Shown here: piece after piece, positions 40,602-50,284 of the stretch | Position numbering within the stretch: the first letter of the stretch is position 1 | How the letters are laid out: every line of letters begins with the position of its first letter | Assembly (NCBI GenBank): GCA_034406715.1 | Contig: CP137876.1 | Location: 350,001-414,000, forward strand | Direction: 5' to 3' | From: Rhodotorula mucilaginosa | Taxonomy: Eukaryota; Basidiomycota; Microbotryomycetes; Sporidiobolales; Sporidiobolaceae | DNA: 64,000 bases | Made by a program: the position numbers and the translations under genes | The notes under the pieces: model-generated | Database searches by the model: none | Told to the model about the DNA's origin: nothing | Seen by the model: only the letters and a program-made list of their open reading frames with translations

Positions 40602-43600
40602 ATGCTCAAGTTCTTTGGCGGGGCGAGTCACGCCCAGGATCAGACTACTCCCAAAGCGACCGACCAACGGAACCCGTTCGACCTCCTCGGCGCGGGCGCG
40701 GGCGCGTCGGCGAGCAGCAGCGCCGCGTCGTCGCGCAAGGCCTCGATCGCGCCCGCGACGACGCCCGGCGCACCGGGTGCGAGGACGCCAGTCCGGCCGT
40801 CCCTTTCCCATGCTGCATCCTCGACGAGGTCCCTCGGCTCGAACGCCGGGTCCGAGCCTGCCACGCCCGGCGTCACTCCAGGCGGAAGCAGTCGCGCCCA
40901 GCCGACGACCGGTGCGTTTTCCGCTCTCTCTTCCCAGTGCCGGAGCCAGTGTATCGTGGTACAAAGGAACGGTACGAGGGACAAGAACAGGCACGGGGAG
41001 GAGCAGCAGAGGGATCTGCAGAAGAAGCTCCTCGACTGCGACAAGGTCATGGGACCCGTCAACAGGAGTCATCGCACAGACTGCGGATCCGCAGTCTCGC
41101 CGGTTAGACTTGCACGCACCTGCGGCGTGCATGGCCAATCTCGACGGCGATACGATGGCTCCCCTTCCTCTCCCTCGCGGTGCAACCCATTACCTGAACC
41201 AAGAGACCGCGAGACTGACGCCGATTTTTTTTTTTTACCTTTGCTCTCGCTCCCCGCCGCTCCTCCGGCCCGTACCACCTCGCGCCGCCTCGCCCGCTCT
41301 CGCACCGCGTCTCTGGTCTCTCGACAAACATTCACTCTGGCCCGCTTCCTCTCGACCTCGCCTCGCTGCTGCCCCGACATAACATATGCCTGACGCGTCC
41401 GTCGTGCGGAACCGCTCGCGTCGTTCGGCTTTCGCCGACGGCGACTCGTCGTCCCCGCCCGACGAATCGCACTACGCTGCATCGCCGCAACCAACACTAC
41501 GGCACGCCTCGACCGCATCGTCCTCGCCGCCACGCTCCATGACGCGTCCCACCGGTTCCTGTTCCCGGACGCCGACCCGCGACTCGCCCATGTTGCGTTC
41601 GCCTTCGCGTTGCTCCGTCGCAAACCCGGCTCATCCCTCCGTAGCCATCTCGCGAACCGAGCCCGATTTCTCCTTCAAGACCCAGCCGTCGTCGCATCAG
41701 CGGTCCGCGCGGCCGACGAACCAATCCGCGCCGCGAGGGAAACTCGCCGTCAAACTGATCGAAGCCCGTAGCCTCTCGGCACCTTCGCGAGCTTCGAGAC
41801 CGTACGTCGTCGTCACGTTTGACCAGAACGAGTTTGTCTCGCGGGAACCGATCGACGAACTCGCCGGCGACGCGGTCGGCGTCGCCAAGCCGCGGCCGGC
41901 CGACGCCCCCGCCGCGGGTGAACCGACTCGCGTGCCGCCTCCCGCAACTCCGAGTGGTACTACTGCACCGGAAACGGAAACGATGGCGGTCCCGATCGTC
42001 GCGACGCCCAACACGAGCAGTAGTAGTGACGGCTCCGGACAGGGGGTAGCGATGCCGCCTGGTGCGGCCAAGTCGCCTTCGAGCGCGCTCGGGAGGTCTC
42101 TGGAGGAATACAGGAACGGTGCCCTCTCTGCAGGAACGGCACGAGAACCGCCATCGTCCACTCCGGCGCCGCAACAGTCGGAGTCGCAGGACTCGGCTTC
42201 GAACCCGGTGCCGACGACGACGACCGAGCGGGCGGAACGGCCGACTCTGCGCCCTGTCGATACCACCCACACGGGCGGAGGATGGCAAGCGAGTGATGAC
42301 CCGACGACGCCGACGAGTGCACCAAAGAACGGCGGCATGCTCGGCGCGCCGGATGACAGTATGGCTTACAACCCGACCTGGAAACACGAGGTCACCTTGT
42401 GCGTCTCCCTTTCCTTGGTCCTCTTTAGCTGACACGACCGAGTTTTCCCCGCTAACTCGTCGTCGTTCGTCGGTGATTGCTGCAGCGACGTGATGAACGA
42501 CAAGAGTGTCTTGCAAGTGCAGATCTATGACCGCTCGATCGAGGAGGAGGTCTTCCTCGGCTTCTGCGAGATGCGACCACGGCTCGTGAACCGGCATACG
42601 ATCGACCAATGGTTCCCGTGAGTTGGCCTCGACTTGTGCCGCCTTGGGGGGGGGGGGGGGGGTTCGTGCTGACTTTTCTTTTCGGAGAACAGGTTGGCGG
42701 CTCGACCCGGCGAGGACCATGAAGTGACGGGCGAAATTCGGATACAGATCTCGTACGAGAAATATGACGTGCGTGTCCTTTCTTAGTGTCCAGTGAGATG
42801 CCGACTCGGCTGATGCCGAGCGACTCTTGCTGCTCCAGGTCAAGAAGGGACTCAAGCCGAACGACTTTGACTTTTTGCGCATGATCGGCAAGGGCACGTT
42901 CGGTCGGGTGTTCCAGGTCCGGAAGCGCGACACGAAGCGCATCTATGCCATGAAGGTGCTCTCGAAGCGGGAAATCGTCGCCAAGAAGGAGGTGGCGCAC
43001 ACGATCGGCGAGCGCAAGATCCTGCAGCGGTCGTCCGACTCGCCGTTCCTCCTCGGACTCAAGTTTTCGTTCCAGACCGAGACCGACTTGTACCTCGTGA
43101 TGGACTTCAAGGGCGGCGGGGAACTGTTCCACCACTTGCAGAAGGAGGGCCGCTTTACCGAGGACCGAGCACGGTTCTACACGGCCGAGATTGTCCTCGC
43201 TTTCGAGCACCTGCACAAGTTCGACATTGTCTATCGGTAGGTCGCTGTCTTTGGCCTTACAATGCGCTCCCGATTGTCGTGTCTGACGGCTCCTCCCTTT
43301 CCCAGCGACCTCAAACCGGAAAACATCCTCCTCGACGCGACAGGCCACATCGTGCTCTGCGATTTCGGCTTGTCCAAGCCGGATCTCCCCTCGGACGCCC
43401 TCACCAACACGTTTTGCGGAACGACTGAGTACCTCGCCCCCGAGGTCCTGCTCGACGACAACGGCTACTCCAAGATTGTCGACTTTTGGTCCCTCGGCGT
43501 CCTCCTCTTTGAGATGTGCTGCGGCTGGTCTCCGTTCTACGCCGAAGACACGCAGCAGATGTACAAGTTGATGTGAGTCTCCTCGCCGGTCGCGCTCAGC

Positions 43601-44415
43601 GCCTGGGCCGACTCTTCGCACTAGGTCCTGACCATGTCCAACTTGTCGTGCAGCTGCTTCGGCAAGGTCAAGTTCCCGCGTGGCGTCATTGGCGAGGACG
43701 GCAAGCAGTTCGTCAAAGGGGTGAGCTCATTTGGCGCTCCCTCGGGTCCGGAGACGATCGTCGTCGCGTCGATCAGTCTGCTGATGTGCCTGGTTTTTTT
43801 GTTTTTTTTTTTGCCACCCTCTCTTCGCAGCTCCTGAACCGAAACCCGAAGCATCGTCTCGGTGCACAGCGAGACGCCGCCGAATTGAAGGAGCATCCGT
43901 TCTTCAAGTCGATCGACTGGGACTTGCTCGCTCAGCGAGCCGTGCCGCCGCCGTTCAAGCCCTACGTCGATTCGGACGAGTCGGTCGCCAACTTTGACCC
44001 CGAATTCACCGAGGCCAACTTGTTCGACGAGGCTCCGCACGACATCCACTGGAACGACAGCGATCCGTCGGCGGACTGGCTCGACCGCGCGAGCGAGATG
44101 GGCCGACGGCAAGCAGAGCACGATAGCGGAAGCACTCCGCTCGACATTCAGCAGCGAAGCAGCTCGCGACCACCTGTGCAGCCGCTCACTAACTCTGTAC
44201 AAGAGCACTTCCGTGAGTTGCTCGAGCGTTCCGATTCCTCTGCGCGGGAAAATTTGTGTCGCTGACCTCCGCGTGGGCTTCTTTTAGGCGGATTCACCTT
44301 CTCTGGCGAAACCGAGTCGATGATCCTGCGGGCTGCTCAGCACGGCGGCGGTAGCGACGACGAGAAGGCTGCCGGTGCGAACAAGGGCGACGACGAATGG
44401 GAGGACGAATCGTAA
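40602..44415 (+). CDS. SCH9: Sch9-type AGC protein kinase with C2 domain
   Basis: Nutrient-responsive AGC kinase downstream of TORC1. The C2 domain spans about 41740-42770: GKLAVKLIEARSLSAPSRAS, PYVVVTFDQNEFVS, a long Ser/Pro/Thr insert, then NPTWKHEVT and VLQVQIYDRSIEEEVFLGFC. Kinase domain: GKGTFGRVFQV (G loop), YAMKVL (Lys), YRDLKPENILLD, CDFGLS, NTFCGTTEYLAPE (T loop), and LLNRNPKHRLGAQRDAAELK, a Sch9 signature. The C-terminal extension has FDPEFTEANL and hydrophobic motif FGGFTFSG; ends EWEDES at 44415. Six or more introns. The 5' end is uncertain: either ATG 40602 with a 731-nt intron to 41643 (phases agree), or ATG 41386 directly. All catalytic residues are intact. Confidence 0.9.
42646..42662 (+). 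repeat. 17-nt G homopolymer in a SCH9 intron
   Basis: An uninterrupted run of G lies in the intron between the FCEMRPRLVNRHTIDQWF and LAARPGEDHEV exons. Such a run can form G-quadruplex and is prone to slippage or sequencing error. Confidence 0.85.
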
Positions 44416-44869
44416 ATCCGCTTCCCTCGCCCTCCATACTATCTCCTTTCTATCCTACGCTTGCTGCTTTTCCCTTTCATCGATTACTCGCGCCACGCTC
44501 CGACTAGACCATTCAGCTGGCCTCGAATTCAGACAAACGGACGCTCTTCACATCTTCTTCCCCCATCATCGTACACAGAACCTCCCTTCTCTTTCATCCT
44601 CTCTCTCTCTGCTCCTCTGCTCGCATGCCCTCCCTCTCGCATCTACACTTCATTCAGTCTGCTTCTGATTCTGCCTGTGACTCTACTCTACACGCCTCCC
44701 CTTCTGGATCTCGTATGTTCCTTCCGCCCTTATATCGTACCTCGCCGCCTGGCCGGGCGAGCCTGCAATTTGCATGTGGCCCAACACGAACCCCGAGACG
44801 ACCGGTAGCAATACTTTATAACAAGGACGCGCATCTCGGGAATCTCTACTGCCGTTCTATGGCGCTCGT
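44416..44869. other. Convergent 3' region SCH9 / aminotransferase
   Basis: About 450 bp between converging stops, with pyrimidine-rich plus strand. No gene is supported. Confidence 0.4.
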
Positions 44870-46587
44870 CTAGTCAAACATCTTGCTGACGACCTGCTGC
44901 ATCCGCTTGATACCTTCCGCCATGACGTCCGGCTGTCGTAGTCGGAACGCGTCAGCGAGCACGCTCTCAGCCCAAACCCGCATGGAAGTTGCTGCGACTC
45001 ACGTCTTCGTAAGAGAATGCAAAGCGGAGGTATCCAATCTCGCGGGCCGCTCCTCGTGCGCCCGTCGTGATCTTGTCCTTGCCCTCCCACGGGACGTAGT
45101 AAGATCCCGGAGTGAGGAGGACCAAGTTCTCGGCGAGCGCTTGCCAAAACTCGTCCATGAACTGCTTCTCGGGGTCTTCGACGCCCTGCGCGACGAGCTC
45201 GCGGAATCGAGGTGCGAGAGAGAGGGAGAACGAGAGCCAGAGGAACATGCCACCGGTCGGGGGAACAAAGGTCGCGACCGGGCGCTGGTCGGGCTTGATC
45301 GACTTGGGGTCCGTGCCGGCGTGGTACAAAGCGATACCCTCGGCGCCTTCGACGCCGGCGGCATAGTCGCGCGCCGGGAGAGCCGTGAACGACTGGGCGA
45401 TGGCGGCACACAAGCCGTCCCGACGAGACTGGTAGACGTCTCGCAACCGCGAGAGCCAAGAGAGGTACCCAGCCTGGCCCCACGCTTCGAGCAGCGAGTA
45501 GATGATGCCCTGGGACCAGCCGGACGGAGTCTGCGATTCGACTTCGGTCGCGCGGAGCAACCGCTCGGCAAAGAGCGGGTTGCAGACGAAGTAGCCGAGA
45601 CGGGCACCGGGCGAGATGACCTTGGAGAAGGACTCGAGTCGGATCACGCGGCCGTCGCGGTCGTAGTGGAGGAACGAGGGGACCAGCGACTTGGCAAAGT
45701 CTTCGCCACTCTGGTGAACGACTTCGGCAGCGGGCGCCGAGAGGTCAAATTCGGGGAACTGCAAGGTAGTGTACGGGTCGTCTTCGGCGATGATGATGTC
45801 TGCGCGAGGATGAGTCAGTTCGCGCCGCTCTAGACGGGAAAAAGTGAACGAACCCACCGTAACGTGCGCAGATCTCGTAGATCGCCTTGCGTCGCTCCGC
45901 CTGCATGGTCGACCCGGTCGGGTTCGAGCCGACGGGGACCACGTACATGACGTGCGGGCGCTTGAGGCCCGGGTGGGACGTCTCCCAGTTGGCGAGGACC
46001 TCTTCGAGGTGGTCGGCTCGCATGCCCTGCCCGTCGAGTTTGATCGGGACGGCCTTGCAGCCGAGAGGGACCCAGACCGCCATTGCGGACGGGAAGGTGA
46101 ACTCTTCGCAGAGGATCATGTCGCCCGGTTCGCACAAGAGGCGGACGACCTTGGTCCAAGCCGACGTGTTTCCCTCGTGCAAGAGGATCTCAAAGTTCGA
46201 GTACGCGGGCTGGTAGACGTCGAGGGTGTACTTGCGGACCCACTCTCGCAGGGGAAAGAGTCCCTCGCAGCTGCCGTACTGGAGGACGGTCGAGAGGTCG
46301 ACGGTGCCCTTGCTCGAGGGGTACTTTTGGAAGTTGAGGGTCATGCGGTCGCTCACGGGCGGGATCGGTCCGGACAAGTCGCCGTTGGGCGGGTAGACCG
46401 AGACACTGGCGTCGACGAACGGGAACAGCGAGGGGTGCGGGAGCCCTCCTGCCATCGAGATAATGCCTGGACGCTGCATCTGGCGGAAGATGTCCTTCAA
46501 GGGGCTCGGGAAGCGGTTCCTGGCGAGGTCATTGAGGTGGTGCGACAAGTCGCGAGCTTCCGGCAGCGATTGGACCGTCATGGTCAT
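44870..46587 (-). CDS. ARO8: Aromatic / alpha-aminoadipate-type aminotransferase (Aro8-like)
   Basis: PLP-dependent class I aminotransferase that probably interconverts aromatic amino acids and 2-oxo acids (and possibly kynurenine or aminoadipate). Starts MTMTVQSLPEARDLSHHLND. Motifs: ISMAGGLPHPSLFPF near the N-terminus, LQYGSCEGLFPLREW, HEGNTSAWTKVVRLL, YVVPVGSNPTGSTM, IIIAEDDPYTTLQF (Asp binding the pyridine N and Tyr), and ESFSKVISPGARLGYF containing the PLP lysine. C-terminal PTGGMFLWLS and Arg-containing EIGYLRFAFSYED close the active site; last exon VMAEGIKRMQQVVSKMFD. Two introns (about 45795-45855 and 44930-45002). The SNPTGSTM and SFSK motifs fit Aro8 subgroup rather than Aro9, but substrate range is not decided. 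Confidence 0.92.
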
Positions 46588-47112
46588 ACGCGGGAGCTGA
46601 TGGATGGATAAGGGAGACAAGAAGGAGCAAAAGCTTGGGAAGGGCGGCTCCAATCGACGAATCGGCCGAGAGAAGAGCGGCGTGCCGACGGCGGAGCTCT
46701 TGACTCCTTTTTGCTTACGTGACTCTACAGAGCCGAAATGAAGCTCCACTTGACAGCCCGTGGCCTACATATCATATGTACAGTTTCCGTAGGTGTGTAT
46801 CTGCCAAGAGTCAAGGCTTTGACGGGCATGAGGGATTATCGACGCATATTTACAATGTTTTTTTCTCTGAGGCTTCCAGTCACGCTCTTACTGCTAGCTG
46901 TACCCCTCACGAGGCTGCTCATGATCCCTCGTGCAGTCTGTAGAGTGCGAGCTGATGCGCGGCCCGTAATTTCTCGATCGCTCGCGCGTGGTTCGCGCGG
47001 AACGACGAGCAACGTTCGCGCGAACGCAAGCGAGTCGAGCTGCCTCGCCAGACTACGGCACACGCGGCCAAGCTAGGAAGTGCTCGAAGGGTTGCCAGAG
47101 AACCGCGCCAGG
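46588..47112. promoter_or_regulatory. ARO8 / pICln-YVH1 divergent promoter with paired palindromes
   Basis: 525 bp between divergent starts. A perfect 14-bp palindrome, CGTTCGCGCGAACG, lies at 47013-47026, and a near copy, GTTCGCGCGGAAC, at 46991-47003. Spaced 22 bp centre to centre, they could bind a dimeric regulator (inference). Confidence 0.5.
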
Positions 47113-50009
47113 ATGCCCGTCGAGCTGCTCCGAGCTCCCCCGAGCGAGACTCACACCGCGTCGCCCGGTCCTTCTGCCGATCCTACGCCAGGCTCGGTCC
47201 GTCACTATGAACCGACCGGCGTGAGCCTCAAAGTCACTCCGGCGTTGCAAGGCTTCACGGGCGCGCAGCTGCAAGGCGCCCTCTGGGTCTCCGAAGAGTG
47301 AGCCCCGTCCCCGACCGTCTCGCCAGTCTGCGCTTGCTGATGCCCATACCTCTGCGCCCCCCTGCAGCGCCCTGTCCTTCTTCTCCGAGGAGCACAGTCA
47401 GGGAATCTCGATCCCTTACTCGCACATCTCAATCCACGCCAAATCGAGAGCGGTTCCGCCGCACAAGCCCGGCCAAGAACCGCGACCTTGTCTGTACTGC
47501 CAGATCGAAGAGACCCCTCTGGACGACCTCGACGACGGAGATGCACCCGCAGAGTCGCACGAAGTCTATATCTGGCCGAGTGACCCGTCCCAAGGTGAGC
47601 TTCTCCGTTGAAAAGCGCTGCGAGCGCAGTCTACCCTCGGGTCCGGCTGACGCGCACCTTCTTTTTAACGCGGATTCAAAAGTCGACAAGATCTTTGCGG
47701 CCCTCTCGCACTGCGCTACGCTGCACGCCTCGTACGGAGACCAGGCGCCGGACTTTATTGCCGAATCCGACCACGCCGCCGAGGGACAACAGCAAAATCT
47801 CGATCCTCAGGCAGCTCGTTTCGCAGCGATGGGACTCGATCCGGATTCGCTCGTGTATGCTGCTGCAGATGGAAGCGTGGCTGGGCCGGGGCTGGATGAC
47901 CCAGAGGACGTGGAGGAGAACGGAGACGGGCAGTGGGACGACGTCGAGGAGGACGATCGGGCAGCGGAATGCGCCGTGGCGGAAGACGACGAAGACGACG
48001 AGTTGACGGACGCGCGGACGATGCAAGAAGTGATTCCGGGCCTGTGGATTGGAGATTACCAGGCGGCGCAGGATCACAATCTGCTGCAGAAACGGAACAT
48101 CGTCTGTGTCGTCTCGGCCAGTAGGTCTTTCCTGCCCCTCCTGACATGCCCGAACCCTCTGACAACCCGTCTGCTTACAGTGCGTCAAGAATACGATGCC
48201 GCCCCGGGTGTAGACATGCACCGCGTCGCCGTCGACGACACCGACAAGTCCAACATCATCGAGCACTTTGTCCCGACCGCCGAGTTTATCAGCACAGCCC
48301 TCGCTCGCAACGACGGTGCCGTCCTCGTCCACTGCCAAGCCGGCGTCTCGCGGTCGACGACTCTCGTCGCGGCCTATCTCATGTCCCGACACGGCCTCAA
48401 CGTCGAGCAAGCGATCGAGCGCATCCGGGCCGCCCGGCCGCAGGTCGACCCGTCCGAGTTCTTCATGACGCAGCTCGAGCTCTTTGAGCGCTGCAACTGC
48501 GAGTGGGATCCGGTTCGGGTGAGCTTCTGTCTTCGTCATGGTTTCGGGCGAAACGACAAATTCTGATCCTCCATTTCCGCTTGCGAACGCAGTACCCGGA
48601 GGAGCGGCGCTTCCTCATGTCGTTTGCGCAGGCGCAAATCATGGGTGAGTCTCGGAGCTTGCGCGTCTCGTTTCAAGCGCGTTTCCTGACCGAGTTTGCC
48701 CGACGTCTGAACAGAGGGCGTCTCGCCGTCGATCGTGCTTGCCTACTACCCGTCGCCGGCTACCACGCCGAAAGACCGCGCCGGCTCTTTCGGCTTCTCC
48801 ATGACTAGCTTGCCCAAGTCTCAGATCTCGCCACCTCCTTCTCCGCACCGACCTCCGTCGCCTTCGGGCCTATCATCGTCACCAGCAACAGCGACGGTCA
48901 TCTCAGCCGGATCTTCAGCGGCGGCTGGCCCGAGCTTGTCGCCTGCGCCTCCGGCTCTCAACATGTCTGCACCGCCAACTCGGAAACGACTCACGGCACG
49001 CAAGACGGCTTCGACCGAGAATATCACGAAGAGTCAACAGGCCGAGAAGGACAAGCCCGAAATCGCCAAGATTGGATCAAAGTCAGAGGTGGTCATCTCG
49101 GGACGTCGTCTGTTGTGCAAGATCTGCCGGTGCGTGCTTTCCCGTGTGTGTTTTGTCTCGCTGATCGTCGGGCTGATCGGCGTTTTGCTGCGCGCAGGCG
49201 AGAACTCGCGGCGAAGGAACACATTGTCGCGCACGACGTCGGCAAAGGTCAGCAAGCCTTTGCGCCGAATCGTCGGGACATGACTGCCTATCGCGCCGAA
49301 CAAGACCGACTCCGTCGTGCAGCGGGCGCCCCAGCCGCGCCGATGCCTCTCAAGGCAGAACCGGTCGCGCTCCCTCCCGCCGCGGCGCCCAATCCGCTCG
49401 CAGCGCTTCGGGTCGCGCAACCACTCGGAGGAGGTCGGATCGTCCAGCCGCGTCCGTCGAATGTTCCGCGACCCCAGCCGGTTGCTCGACCAGCGCCGAG
49501 ACAAGCTGCTGCAAAGACATCGGATGGCGCAGACCGCAGCTCGTCCGAGCCGAACTCTGCGACGCAGGATGTCGGCGAAGCAGGAATTGCCCCTGCAGGT
49601 GCATCGAATGGCTCCGCGACACTGCCAGCATCGGCCATCAACACAACCACGTCGGATGCAGACGAAGCAGCAGCGGTTCCTCCGCCGCAACCCGAACCTC
49701 CACTGCTCCCTTCGCCGGCCTGTTCGTCTTATTTCGTCGAGCCGCTGAGCTGGATGAGCCCGTTCCTTGAGAGCGGAGTGCTCGCTGGCAAGATCACTTG
49801 CCCGAACAAACGGTGCGGTGCGAAACTCGGCAACTTTGACTGGGCCGGCAACCGTACGTGCCTCGCACTCGCGCGACGATCTCTTGCTCGGAATCCTCGC
49901 AGCAGCAGCTCACATGCTTTCTTCACCTGCAGAATGCTCGTGCGGCGCGTGGGTGTGCCCTGGCTTTGCGCTCAACGTGTCACGAGTGGACGAAGTCTCG
50001 GGAGCATAG
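47113..50009 (+). CDS. pICln-Yvh1 fusion: methylosome chaperone fused to dual-specificity phosphatase
   Basis: N-terminal 200-odd residues match pICln (Voldacs fold), which hands Sm proteins to the methylosome for snRNP assembly: VRHYEPTGVSLKVTP, LWVSEEDALSFFSEE, GISIPYSHISIHAKSR, CLYCQIEE, VYIWPSDPSQVDKIFAALS and an acidic DGQWDDVEEDD tail. Without stop or intron the frame continues into a Yvh1/DUSP12 phosphatase: MQEVIPGLWIGDYQAAQDHN, then LVHCQAGVSRSTTLVAAYLM (active-site HCX5RS intact) and SEFFMTQLELFERCNCEWDP. The C-terminal Zn domain has LLCKICRRELAAKEHI, HDVGKGQQAF, ITCPNKRCGAKLGNFDWAG and QCSCGAWVCPGFALNVSRVD, diagnostic of Yvh1, which releases Mrt4 from pre-60S. About seven exons; stop at 50009. 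Each half looks complete and functional. Confidence 0.88.
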
Positions 50010-50284
50010 ATCCGCAGCGCGCGCGACCGACACTTGAAATGGACGAAATTAACTGCAAGTTGACTAGTAGACCCGTAGAGAGGGAGAGCGAGAGAGAGCT
50101 AAGAGATGCAACAAAGAGATGGGGTGGAAACAGGCGCCAGGGTCTGTAAAGGACCAGGGTCTTTTATCAACAGAGATGGTCGATACACATGCACAGATCA
50201 TGCTGATACGGTCGCGAAAGGGGTACAGCGTGAGAGTATTATGGGCGGCTAGGTTGTTGACGGTGTCGGCAGAAGCGCGAAAGT
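50010..50284. other. Convergent 3' region YVH1 fusion / Ser-rich gene
   Basis: 275 bp. On the minus strand an open frame continues to 50064, which could be a longer C-terminus of the Ser-rich gene if the alternative acceptor is used. No other gene. Confidence 0.4.

Noticed and set aside
41223-41237. Poly-T tract as a Pol III terminator or transposon tail
   Set aside because: No Pol III gene precedes it and no target-site duplication flanks it; it sits in a SCH9 intron or leader and looks like a simple homopolymer.
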